Assembly (NCBI GenBank): GCA_017643305.1
Contig: JAEPNQ010000026.1
Span: 1 to 44,037, forward strand
Origin: Marinibacterium sp.
GTDB taxonomy: Bacteria > Pseudomonadota > Alphaproteobacteria > Rhodobacterales > Rhodobacteraceae
Direction: 5' to 3'
DNA: 44,037 bases
Shown here: positions 1-7,633 of the stretch, piece after piece
Numbering within the stretch: the first letter of the stretch is position 1
Layout of the letters: every line of letters starts with the position of its first letter
Notes under the pieces: model-generated
Seen by the model: only the letters and a program-made list of their open reading frames with translations
The model's database searches: none
Told to the model about the DNA's origin: nothing
Made by a program: the position numbers and the translations under genes

Positions 1-791
1 GCTTTCTTGCCTGCGGCATCGAGAGCAGCGCGCTGATCTTCGCTAAGCCCGTCATAGAAAGCCGGGTTCATGTAGCCGTGGAAATAGACTGAAATCACCG
101 GGACCACGGTGAAATGGTCCTGTACCTCGAAGTATTTGCGGCTCACCGCGGCGGCAATGTCGGTCAGGCCAGCGTCGATCACACCGGTGGACAGTGCCTC
201 GTAGACCTTGGAGCCCGACATGGAGACCGGCGCCGCGCCCAACGCCTCGAGCGAAGCGTTAAAGGCGGGGACGAGACCTCGGATTTTCACACCCTTGAAA
301 TCCTCGGGATTAATCAAGTTAGAGCCGTTCGAGGTGAAGACCGAGGTGTTGGTGGTGAACAGCCACACCACGTTCTGCACGCCCTTTTCACGCAGCTTCT
401 CGGTCAGGAAACCGGCGGCCTCGGACTCGGGCCATTGGCGCCACATGTCGAGATCCCCAAAGGCGAAGGGGGCAACGGTGACGGTCATGATCGGCAGGGT
501 TTTGCCCCACTGGAAACTGACCGAGAAGGCGCATTCGATGTCGCCCTTGGCGGTCGAGACAATGTTCTCCCGCGCTCCGACCAAGCTGTTGGCACCGAAG
601 ATCTGGATGTCGAGCGAGCCGTTCGACTGAGTCTCGACCTCGGCGGCCCAGCGGTCGATGACCTGGGCGATATGGTGCTTTGGCGGCAGTTGGTGGCTGC
701 AGCGGATAGCGGTGGGGTCGGCGGCCTGCGCGACCCCGGCGATACCCGTGGCCGCAACCGCGGCGGCGAGGGTGGTTTTCAGGATGTTCAT
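1..791 (-). CDS. TRAP transporter solute-binding protein, DctP family (3' end outside window)
   Basis: About 263 N-terminal codons are visible; the gene runs off the left edge of the window. It starts with a Sec-type signal peptide (MNILKTTLAAAVAATGIAGV, then AQA before the likely cleavage), so the mature protein should be periplasmic. It then shows DctP-like features: IRCSHQLPPKHH near the N-terminus, FKGVKIRGL, and SGSKVYEALSTGVIDAGLTD, which is the usual region before the carboxylate-binding part. A GGGAGG ribosome-binding site lies 6 nt upstream of the ATG. DctP proteins bind small organic acids and hand them to the DctQ/DctM membrane subunits, which would lie further left. The gene is downstream of a CoA-transferase and an HMG-CoA-lyase-like gene on the same strand, so the ligand may be the acid those enzymes process. 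The ligand itself cannot be read from sequence. Confidence 0.88.
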   Translation of the reverse strand, partial: MNILKTTLAAAVAATGIAGVAQAADPTAIRCSHQLPPKHHIAQVIDRWAAEVETQSNGSLDIQIFGANSLVGARENIVSTAKGDIECAFSVSFQWGKTLPIMTVTVAPFAFGDLDMWRQWPESEAAGFLTEKLREKGVQNVVWLFTTNTSVFTSNGSNLINPEDFKGVKIRGLVPAFNASLEALGAAPVSMSGSKVYEALSTGVIDAGLTDIAAAVSRKYFEVQDHFTVVPVISVYFHGYMNPAFYDGLSEDQRAALDAAGKK

Positions 792-830
792 GGGTTTCCT
801 CCCTTTAATAGTCATCCGGTTCAGGTCAGG

Positions 831-1772
831 TCAGGCGCGCCAGGCCATCAACTTTGGCACACCGGCGCTGGCGAGCGCGCCATAAAGCGGCTCGTCCGGC
901 ATTTCGACTGCGGCGATCTCCCGTACCGCCACCAGTTTTTCGAGGTCGATCCCGGTCGCGAACCCCTTGCGCTCGCACAGGTAGACAAGGTCTTCGAACA
1001 CCACGTTCCCCGTCGCACCTGGTGCAAAGGGGCAACCGCCCAGCCCGCCCAGCGAGCCGTCAAGAATGCGAGCGCCCGCATCCAGCGCCGCCGAAGCATT
1101 GGCGACGCCCATCCCGCGGGTGTCATGCAGATGCACGCTGACAGGGATATCCCCCACCGCTGCGCGGGTTCGCGCTGTCATGTCGGCGATCTGGTCCGGC
1201 CCTGCGAAACCCACGGTGTCCGCCAGCCCGATCAGGTCGGCGCCGGCCTCGACGCAGGCGATGGCGAGGCGCACGACGTCATCCGGGTCGACCGCGCCCG
1301 TGATCGAACAGCCGAAAGCCATCGCGATCCCGGCCTGCACCAGTGGCTTGTGCGGAGCCTTGGCGGCCAGCGCCGCGGTCTTTGCCACAAGAGATATTGC
1401 CGCCTCGCGGGAGCGGCGCATGTTGGCCTGGCTGTGTTCCTCGGTCGCGGAGACGACGTTGACGATCTCGGCCGCGGCGGTCTTCACCGCGTCCATGGCC
1501 CCCCGTTCGTTCAGCGCCAAAGCGGCGGAGTGAACGCCGAGTTCGTCGCAGAGACCGATCATCGCGTGAATGTCGGCGAATTGCGGCATGCGGTTGACCG
1601 GCAGAAAGGAACCAATTTCGAAATACTTTACTCCCGCCGCTGCTTCGCGGTGAATCCACTCGGTCTTGGCGGTTGTGGAGGGGAAGCGCTTTACCAGTTG
1701 CAGCCCGTCGCGAAGCCCGACTTCGCGCAGCGTGACCCGACTGGCGGGATACACGGCCCCGGCGCGGCTCAT
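831..1772 (-). CDS. HMG-CoA lyase-family enzyme (DRE-TIM barrel)
   Basis: This 313-aa protein has the full hydroxymethylglutaryl-CoA lyase fold signature: VTLREVGLRDGLQ (the catalytic RD pair and substrate-binding segment), EIGSFLP, HLHDTRGMGVANASAALDAG (metal-binding HxH) and the mobile loop GGLGGCPFAPGATGN with the conserved Cys. Family members cleave 3-hydroxy-3-methyl-dicarboxyl-CoA thioesters to acetyl-CoA plus a keto acid or pyruvate. Its start overlaps the end of the upstream CoA-transferase gene by 4 nt (ATGA), so the two are probably translationally coupled and act in sequence: CoA activation, then lyase cleavage. I infer a pathway such as citramalate/itaconate or HMG breakdown. The sequence does not distinguish HMG-CoA lyase from a citramalyl-CoA-type lyase. 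Confidence 0.85.
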   Translation of the reverse strand: MSRAGAVYPASRVTLREVGLRDGLQLVKRFPSTTAKTEWIHREAAAGVKYFEIGSFLPVNRMPQFADIHAMIGLCDELGVHSAALALNERGAMDAVKTAAAEIVNVVSATEEHSQANMRRSREAAISLVAKTAALAAKAPHKPLVQAGIAMAFGCSITGAVDPDDVVRLAIACVEAGADLIGLADTVGFAGPDQIADMTARTRAAVGDIPVSVHLHDTRGMGVANASAALDAGARILDGSLGGLGGCPFAPGATGNVVFEDLVYLCERKGFATGIDLEKLVAVREIAAVEMPDEPLYGALASAGVPKLMAWRA

Positions 1773-2959
1773 GCGGCTTTCACCTTTGCCGTCCCACGTG
1801 CGGTTGCGATGTCCTCTGCTGAGAGGCCGAGACCTGACAGTACAACCTCTGTATCCGCCCCCACCGGGCTGACATCCAGCGAGGCCGGGGCCGGGGTCGT
1901 TCCGTCCACTTCGATTGGCAGGCCCGGGGCGCGGAAGGACTGTCCGTCCGGGAAGTGGGACTGATGCAGCCCGCCGGGGCGCATCACATGTGGATCGTCG
2001 TACATTTCCGCCGGACGGTTGATCGGCGAGAACGGGATGCCACCCGCTTCGAATGCCGTCTCAAGCGTTGCGTACTCATACCCTGCGATTGCCTCGGCAA
2101 AGATCGGCAGGGTGCGGTCGCGGGCCTCGATCTGGTCCATCTTGCTTTGCAGGTCCGGGTCGTCCAGCAGCCGCTCCAGCCCCACCGCGCGGCAGAGCAC
2201 CTTCCATTGCCCTTCGGTCACCGCACCAACGAAAACCTGGCGTGCGTCGCGCGTGGTGAAGATGTCGTAGACTGGCCAAGAAAATTCCCGCTCTGGCATC
2301 GGCGGCGCCTCGCGGCCTTCGATATCGAACTGTACCATGTGCTGCGCGACGAGTAGCAAGCAGTTTTCGAACAGGCCCACGCGCAGCGCCCGCCCTTGGC
2401 CGGTCTCCTTTCGCTCGAGTAATGCTCCGAGGACGGAAAAGGCGCCGAACAACCCGCCCATGATGTCATTTGCCGAAGACCCGATGCGCAGGGGGCGCCC
2501 GGTCGGGCCGGTCATGTAAGCCATGCCGGTCATCATCTGCACCACCTCGTCCATCGCTGTCCGGTCCTGATAGGGACCGTGCAGGAAACCCTTGCAAGAG
2601 GCGACAATCAGGCCAGGGTATCGGGCGCACAGCACGTCCGGCGCAAAACCCATTTTTGCCAGCGACTGGTCGCGGAAGTTCTCAACGAACACGTCGGCGT
2701 GGGCCAGAAGCCCGTCGAGCGCTGCTCGTCCGGCGTCGGTTTTCAAGTCAAGTGTGATCGATCGCTTGCCGCGGTTGAAAGTCGGGAAGAACCCTCTGCC
2801 CATGCCGGTCAGGTGCCGGGTCTTGTCGCCCTCGGGCGGCTCTACCTTGATCACCTCGGCACCTAGATAGGCGAGGAACTGGCCGCAGGACGGACCCATG
2901 ATCATATGGGTCATCTCGACAACCGTCACACCGGCCAATGGCTGGAAATCCCGGCCCAT
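1769..2959 (-). CDS. CaiB/BaiF family (class III) CoA-transferase
   Basis: This 396-aa protein matches the formyl-CoA transferase superfamily over its length: LAGVTVVEMTHMIMGPSCGQ at the N-terminus, YLGAEVIKVEPPEGD, FFPTFNRGKRSITLDLK, VFVENFRD, and AMDEVVQMMTGMAYMTGP, whose Asp137 aligns with the catalytic Asp that forms the acyl anhydride. Class III enzymes move CoA between carboxylic acids. The ATG is preceded by GGAGG at 8 nt. It is the first gene of the operon with the HMG-CoA-lyase-like gene and the TRAP binding protein, and is transcribed away from the LysR gene at 3063. The specific acid is unknown; succinyl-CoA:citramalate-type activity is one possibility given the neighbouring lyase. 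Confidence 0.85.
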   Translation of the reverse strand: MGRDFQPLAGVTVVEMTHMIMGPSCGQFLAYLGAEVIKVEPPEGDKTRHLTGMGRGFFPTFNRGKRSITLDLKTDAGRAALDGLLAHADVFVENFRDQSLAKMGFAPDVLCARYPGLIVASCKGFLHGPYQDRTAMDEVVQMMTGMAYMTGPTGRPLRIGSSANDIMGGLFGAFSVLGALLERKETGQGRALRVGLFENCLLLVAQHMVQFDIEGREAPPMPEREFSWPVYDIFTTRDARQVFVGAVTEGQWKVLCRAVGLERLLDDPDLQSKMDQIEARDRTLPIFAEAIAGYEYATLETAFEAGGIPFSPINRPAEMYDDPHVMRPGGLHQSHFPDGQSFRAPGLPIEVDGTTPAPASLDVSPVGADTEVVLSGLGLSAEDIATARGTAKVKAA

Positions 2960-3026
2960 GCGGGCGTCCTCCCTCGCGACTCTATTGAAGTAGACGTTAG
3001 GCGGGCTCTCTGAATCTGAAAATTAT

Positions 3027-3041
3027 AATGTTAATAACGTT
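3027..3041. promoter_or_regulatory. Candidate LysR-type operator
   Basis: AATGTTAATAACGTT is an imperfect palindrome (12 of 15 positions symmetric) in the 103-bp AT-rich gap between the divergent CoA-transferase and LysR genes. Position and symmetry fit a LysR recognition site (T-N11-A family), from which these regulators usually control both their own gene and the divergent operon. This rests on sequence symmetry and gene arrangement only. Confidence 0.4.
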
Positions 3042-3062
3042 GCCTTCTGATATTGAGAACGC

Positions 3063-3989
3063 ATGGACAGCCGCCAGCTTCGCTATTTTGCCGCCATTCA
3101 CGAGGAAGGTTCTCTTGCCCGCGCCGCCGACCGAGAGCGGGTCGCTGTCTCGGCTCTTAGCCGTCACCTCGCAAATCTGGAGGCGGAACTGGGTTGCCCA
3201 TTGTTCGACCGGCTGCCCCGGGGCGTCCGCCCAACTGCTGCGGGCCACCGCCTGTACGAGCACGCCCGCGCCATCCTCCGTGCCATGGCCGCCGCGGAGG
3301 CGGACCTGCGGGATGAAGGACGGGAGGTGGCGGGTGCTGTCTCTGTCGGCATGGCCTATTCCGCGGTGAAGGCGATCGGCGTCACGCTTATGCAGCGAGT
3401 GCTGACCGATTACCCCAAACTGAAACTCTCTCTGTCGGAAAGCCTTTCCGGCTCCACTCTTCTGCACCTTCTCTCGTCCGAGGTTGACCTTGCGATGGTT
3501 TATAACCCGCCGCAGGAGGCGCGCCTAAGAACCCAGCCGGTATTGGAGGAGCGCATGGTGTTGCTCGGCCGTCCCGACCTGATAGGCGGCACGAGCCCGA
3601 TCACCTTCGACGACATGCTTGAGCTGCCACTAATCATCCTGCGCCAGGGTCTCTCCGCCCGCGCGCTGATGGACGACGCTGCGTTGCTGAAACGGCTGGA
3701 AGATAGGGCACGGCTGCAGATGAATTCTGTCTCCGCCATCGCCGGTTCTCTGCTCTCCGGCATCGGTTGCGCCATTGGCACGGACTTGTTCATGCAAGAA
3801 CACCTGGAAAGCGGCGCTCTCGCCTCCCGCCCCATCGTGTCGCCGGAGCTGAACCGGACGCTCTTCATCTGCGAACTCGCAGATCGCCCTGCAACCTTCG
3901 CGCTGGAGACCGTCCGGCATCTCTGCCTGACCCTGTCGCTGGACGCCGTGGCGAGCGGCCGGTGGCAATCGAGACCAGTGGCTTGTTAA
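3063..3989 (+). CDS. LysR-type transcriptional regulator
   Basis: This 308-aa protein has the LysR winged helix-turn-helix at residues 1-60 (MDSRQLRYFAAIHEEGSLARA, then VSALSRHLANLEAELGCPLF) and an effector-binding domain starting near residue 90 (VAGAVSVGMAYSAV). The C-terminal half contains LLSSEVDLAMVYNPP and SLLSGIGCAIGTDLF, typical of the periplasmic-binding-like fold that senses a small carboxylate or aromatic ligand. The ATG at 3063 gives the canonical N-terminus. The gene is divergent from the CoA-transferase/lyase/TRAP operon, so it most likely controls that operon. It belongs to the left flank rather than to the photosynthesis cluster and shows no similarity to PpsR or AerR. Confidence 0.87.
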   Translation: MDSRQLRYFAAIHEEGSLARAADRERVAVSALSRHLANLEAELGCPLFDRLPRGVRPTAAGHRLYEHARAILRAMAAAEADLRDEGREVAGAVSVGMAYSAVKAIGVTLMQRVLTDYPKLKLSLSESLSGSTLLHLLSSEVDLAMVYNPPQEARLRTQPVLEERMVLLGRPDLIGGTSPITFDDMLELPLIILRQGLSARALMDDAALLKRLEDRARLQMNSVSAIAGSLLSGIGCAIGTDLFMQEHLESGALASRPIVSPELNRTLFICELADRPATFALETVRHLCLTLSLDAVASGRWQSRPVAC

Positions 3990-4118
3990 TCGCTTCCAAG
4001 TTCTCTTAATGGGGTTTACGTCGTGGCGAGCGGCTGCCTTGGGCTCTCACCAGGCATTAGCCGCAAAATACACGAAGGTCCGCTCCATCTGAAACCGGAA
4101 CGGTGTTTGCCTCGTTTG

Positions 4119-4146
4119 TGGACCTGTCCCAGAATTGTTCCGCTCC
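4119..4146. repeat. Left terminal inverted repeat of the IS3 remnant
   Basis: It starts TGGACCTGTCCC and pairs with the reverse complement of 4913-4940 at 19 of 27 positions (4120-4146 against 4939-4913). The best-matched core is ACCTGTC near the tip and GCTCC at the inner end. Confidence 0.6.
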
Positions 4147-4178
4147 TTTGACTTGGTATTTTGCCAGAAAGGAGAGAC

Positions 4179-4904
4179 ATGACGGCCCCGATACCCCCCC
4201 CCGGAATTCCGCGTCGAAGCAGTGCGCGTATGGGCAGCTACCGCAGACCGCGCATGACCGAAGAGCTGAAGGAGCTGGGTTCTGATGTCGGACATCGTCG
4301 TGTTGGTCGCCTGATGCATGAGAACAGCATTGCGGTGAAGCGAAACAAGAAGTTCAAGGCCACGACCGATAGCAACCACAGCTTCAACGTCTCGCCGAAC
4401 CTGCCGAACCGGCACTTCTTCGCAGATAGGCCTTGGGCTAGTGACATCAGCTATGTCTGGACGCAGGAGAGATGGCTTTATCTGGCAGTCATTCTCGATT
4501 TGCATTCCCGGCGTGTGGTCGGTTGGACTTTCAGCAATAGAATGAAACGCGACGTGGCGACCCGTGCGTTGAATATGGCCATCGCTTTACGGCAGCCTCC
4601 CAGAGGGTGCATCCATCATACGGATCGCGACAGCCAATATTGTTCACACGACTACCAGAAAATCCTGCGCCAGCATGAGTTTCAGGCATCGATGAGCGGA
4701 ACTGGGAATTGCTATGACAACGCATCAGTCAAAACCTTCTTCAACACGATCAAGGCAGAACCGCTGTGGCGACAATCCTGGCGGACGCGTCGCGACGCTG
4801 AGATGGCCATCTTCGAATACATCAATGGCTTCTACAATCCACGCTGACAACATTTTGCCTTGGCCTGGAAAAGCCCATTGGCCTTCGAGCGAAACGTCGC
4901 TTAA
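4179..4904 (+). pseudogene. IS3-family transposase (orfA start fused to orfB, inactivated)
   Basis: The reading frame up to 4847 carries the C-terminal DDE integrase domain of an IS3-type OrfB: DISYVWTQERWLYLAVILDL (first Asp), HHTDRDSQY (second Asp) and RRDAEMAIFEYINGFYNPR. Several lesions are visible. The catalytic Glu in the motif usually read DNA-x-x-E-S-F-F is Lys here (DNASVKTFF). A TGA at 4845 stops the frame where homologues have Arg, and the usual C-terminus continues in frame to TAA at 4902 (AWKSPLAFER). Near the start, EFRVEAVR, an OrfA N-terminal motif, is read at 4204-4227 in another frame just after a run of nine C, then jumps to mid-OrfB (YRRPRMTEEL), indicating an internal deletion plus a frame slip. 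No active transposase can be made. Confidence 0.8.
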
Positions 4905-4912
4905 GTAAGACC

Positions 4913-4940
4913 GGAGCAGCACCAGACCGTGACAGGTTCG
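4913..4940. repeat. Right terminal inverted repeat of the IS3 remnant
   Basis: This is the inverted partner of 4119-4146. It begins 9 bp after the in-frame TAA (4902-4904) that ended the ancestral orfB. From 4941 to 5089 the sequence is AT-rich and holds no recognisable gene. Confidence 0.55.
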
Positions 4941-5089
4941 CTTGATTTTATCAATTATTTGTCGCTTTTCTACACTGTTTTTGTGGACACAGTTTTCTGT
5001 AGTTCAGAACCGGGTTTTTCTTGATCAGTCAATTCAATGCAAAATGCTGCGTTCTGAGAGTGCCTTTTGCCACATGGAGACTGCGCACT

Positions 5090-5986
5090 TCAGTCGTTCG
5101 AGCATGTCCTGAGATTATCGGGCGCTGACCCTTGCAGATCCTGGCGGATGAGGCGGGCTACCCTTTCTGGTGCCTCCTCATGTGCGAGGTGCCCGAGATC
5201 TGGCAAGGTCACAGTGCGGCAATTTCGCATCTTCGTGCAGGCCTGTTCGACCTGGATCGGGGATACAGCCTTGTCCCGTGGACCGATAACAAAGGTGCAG
5301 CGATTTTCCAGAATGGGTAGCTTGGCTTTGAGTTCGGAAAAAGACCATTGTGCCATCATCAGCAACGCGCCTTGGATATGGTCGCGGTCCTGAAGCAATT
5401 TTGCATAGCACTCCAGCTGCTCTGGTGACAGGTCCGAACCGGTAGAGCGGATCAACCGACTGGCTCGCCCTTTGGCATTGGGGCCCCATGAAACCAGCAG
5501 TGGGACCAACGGGTTGATCGACAAGCCTTTGGCGAAAATCGGAAAAAGCGTGCGGGCTACTCCGTCGAATTCTGCCAGAGCTGGATTCACCGCCAGTATC
5601 GTGGGGGACAGGGGGGCTAGGTGCCGGTGACACAGCAGCAGGGCGATGGCACCACCTGCGGAGTGTGCAATGACATGTTTAGGGCTCCAGCCTTCCTGTT
5701 TGCAAAGTGCTGCAATGTCTTGGGTCATGTGCTGCAGCCCGCTGCGCCGCCTGTTGCCCAGCCGCGTGAACCCATGGCCGGGCAGATCCAGCGCGACCAC
5801 ATGATGGTCGCGGACCATGTCTTGCATCACGGCGGCCCAGCTGTGGGTTGAAGCACCCGCGCCATGCAGAAACAGCACGGTTGGTCCGGTCCCGGCCTCT
5901 TGAACATGCCACAGATGCGGGGCGCATTTGACCTGCCGTGACCAGTTCGAATTTGGCCATCCCCTTAGGTCGGTTTGGAAGTCCAT
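5090..5986 (-). CDS. bchO: Magnesium chelatase-associated alpha/beta hydrolase BchO
   Basis: This 298-aa protein has an alpha/beta-hydrolase fold: oxyanion region LFLHGAGASTHSW, HVVALDLPGHGFT, nucleophile elbow AHSAGGAIAL, acid in IGPRDKAVSP and the histidine in DLGHLAHEEAPE, so the triad looks intact. BchO is consistently encoded with the Mg-chelatase genes and is thought to support Mg insertion into protoporphyrin IX; its exact reaction is not established. It is the last gene of crtA-bchI-bchD-bchO, starting 3 nt after the bchD stop with no good ribosome-binding site of its own, so coupling is likely. Its end marks the left edge of the photosynthesis cluster, with the IS remnant beyond. Confidence 0.92.
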   Translation of the reverse strand: MDFQTDLRGWPNSNWSRQVKCAPHLWHVQEAGTGPTVLFLHGAGASTHSWAAVMQDMVRDHHVVALDLPGHGFTRLGNRRRSGLQHMTQDIAALCKQEGWSPKHVIAHSAGGAIALLLCHRHLAPLSPTILAVNPALAEFDGVARTLFPIFAKGLSINPLVPLLVSWGPNAKGRASRLIRSTGSDLSPEQLECYAKLLQDRDHIQGALLMMAQWSFSELKAKLPILENRCTFVIGPRDKAVSPIQVEQACTKMRNCRTVTLPDLGHLAHEEAPERVARLIRQDLQGSAPDNLRTCSND

Positions 5987-5989
5987 CTT

Positions 5990-7633
5990 CTAGGCCATGA
6001 CCGCAGTTTCAATGGCCTGCGACATGCCTGCAGAACTGGCCCGGGGCAAGGCGATGTGTGTGGCTCCCATACGGTTTGCCAGTTTGATCAGCGGTTTTTG
6101 CGGTCGGATGGCGGTGTCGAGCACCAGCGCCTGCACCTGCGCCACACGCAGGAAATCAGCCATATGCTCGGCGTCCAGCATGGCCCTTTGCCGGTTCTGA
6201 TCACCGTCCAGTGCCACATTGGCCCGACCATCGGTCAGTAGAACCAGCGTGGGCGTCAGCCCCTGTTTCTGCGCGCGCCAGGCCATTTCGGCCCCGCTTT
6301 GCAGGCCGTGGGCCAATGGTGTGGCCCCGCCTCCCGGTAGGGCGGACAATCGCCTTTTGGCCAGCAGAAGCGACCGGTTTGGCGGCAGAAGCACCTCAGC
6401 CTCCTGATTGCGGAACCCAATGAGCGCCACGCGGTCGCGGCTGGCATAGGCGCGGGCCAGCAGATGTTCCACCGCGCCCTTAGCCTCATTCAAGCGGGCA
6501 TGGGCGGCCGATCCAGAGGCGTCGACCAGAAAAATCAACACCCGTTCGGTGCGGGTTTCAAAGCGTTTGAGGTGGATGTCTGAAGGCAAGACGGTGATCT
6601 TGCGTCCGGGTGTTCGGCGCAGCGTCTGCCATGGCGCAGCCGCGCGCAGGGTGGCGATCAGGTCCACCCGGCTGCGGCCGTCACGCCGCCCGGGGCGCGA
6701 GGCCAGTGGTCGGCCACGTTGGCGTGCATTGCGCTTGTCACCCGCCCCCATGCCTGCGGCCCCGGCCCGGCGTGATGTTGCTTGCGGGAGCAAGCCATCA
6801 GGAAGCATGACGCGGACCGCGTCGATCAGGCGATCTTCGTCGCCTGCGGACGGGCTCGGATTGGGGTGTTCGGGAGGCGGTTGGTCCGGCGGTGTTTCTG
6901 CCGGTTCTTCGTCGGGCAGGGGCAGAATGGTCGCACGGTGGGCCAACACCAGGGCCGCACCAGTTTCCAAATCTTCCTGTGCAACACTGCCCCGCCCGTA
7001 CAGGCACGCATGGGCCTTGGCCGCATGTAAAGCCAGCAGGGGTGCGCGCAAGCTGTCAACGCCCAGACGCGCGGCAGCATGGGTCAGCATGCGCATATCG
7101 TCCGGCGTGGCGGTGACGTGTCCCAAGGCGTCGCGCAGCGCCGCGGCATCTTGCAACCCGGGCGGTGTGAGGCTCGGCATACGCAGTCCCGTGAGGTCAA
7201 CGAAAAACGCCAAACGCTCCGAAAGGGCTGGGGGCACGCGCTCATCTTCTTCCGCGCCTTCGTCTAGCGCGATCAAGCCGGCCGACCCCGGCGCATCCAG
7301 CGCCAGCGCAAGTTTTGCGGCCAGATCGGCTGGGCACCGTTCGGCCATCGTCAGCAGCAACAATGCAGGCGCTGAAAAAAGTCCTCTTCGCAGCACCGGA
7401 GTGCCCTCCGCCAGGGTCGCCCCGACATCCATTGTGTCATAAAGCTCGGAGTCTGTGATGTTGGGGTGTAAACGCCGGACTGGCAAACCGGTGTCTGGCA
7501 GTCCGGTGAGGCATGCGTCGCGAATGGGCGAGGTGCGGGCGCGCAGTGTAATGCCGCCCAGCCCCATGGGGTCCAGCGCCAGCAGTTGCAGGCACAGCCA
7601 GGCATGGTCCCAGGAATCGGGCGCCTCGGTCAT
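5990..7633 (-). CDS. bchD: Magnesium chelatase subunit D (BchD)
   Basis: This 547-aa protein is the AAA+ D subunit of Mg-chelatase. The N-terminal half is a degenerate AAA+ module without a clear Walker A. An acidic, proline-rich linker follows (DEEPAETPPDQPPPEHPNPS). The C-terminus is a von Willebrand A domain with the MIDAS motif in ILFLVDASGSA-like sequence (VLIFLVDASGSAAHARL). BchD forms the double-ring motor with BchI and docks on BchH to insert Mg2+ into protoporphyrin IX in the cytoplasm. Its ATG overlaps the bchI stop as ATGA. The length is usual for Rhodobacterales. Confidence 0.95.
   Translation of the reverse strand: MTEAPDSWDHAWLCLQLLALDPMGLGGITLRARTSPIRDACLTGLPDTGLPVRRLHPNITDSELYDTMDVGATLAEGTPVLRRGLFSAPALLLLTMAERCPADLAAKLALALDAPGSAGLIALDEGAEEDERVPPALSERLAFFVDLTGLRMPSLTPPGLQDAAALRDALGHVTATPDDMRMLTHAAARLGVDSLRAPLLALHAAKAHACLYGRGSVAQEDLETGAALVLAHRATILPLPDEEPAETPPDQPPPEHPNPSPSAGDEDRLIDAVRVMLPDGLLPQATSRRAGAAGMGAGDKRNARQRGRPLASRPGRRDGRSRVDLIATLRAAAPWQTLRRTPGRKITVLPSDIHLKRFETRTERVLIFLVDASGSAAHARLNEAKGAVEHLLARAYASRDRVALIGFRNQEAEVLLPPNRSLLLAKRRLSALPGGGATPLAHGLQSGAEMAWRAQKQGLTPTLVLLTDGRANVALDGDQNRQRAMLDAEHMADFLRVAQVQALVLDTAIRPQKPLIKLANRMGATHIALPRASSAGMSQAIETAVMA

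Larger units (their letters stand above)
4119..4940 (+). mobile_element. Decayed IS3-family insertion sequence remnant
   Basis: An 822-bp remnant is bounded by imperfect terminal inverted repeats: bases 4120-4146 match the reverse complement of 4913-4939 at 19 of 27 positions. The left tip is TG, as usual in the IS3 family; the right tip has lost the matching base. Flanking 4-mers tttg (4115-4118) and cttg (4941-4944) could be a degraded target duplication. A full IS3 element is about 1.2-1.5 kb, so the interior is deleted. It lies between the LysR gene and bchO, exactly at the left border of the photosynthesis cluster. Confidence 0.7.

Noticed and set aside
114-1964. 616-aa open frame on the plus strand
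   Set aside because: It is antisense to dctP, the lyase and the CoA-transferase, has low-complexity composition typical of GC-rich shadow frames, and shows no domain.
3947-4034. 13-bp direct repeat (cgtggcgagcggc at 3947-3959 and 4022-4034)
   Set aside because: Short, GC-rich, one copy inside the LysR gene; could be chance, and it does not coincide with the ends of the IS remnant.
4941-5089. AT-rich stretch between the IS remnant and bchO, including ttttgtggacacag
   Set aside because: I looked for a gene, a second IS end, a PpsR site or a clear terminator for bchO and found none convincing.
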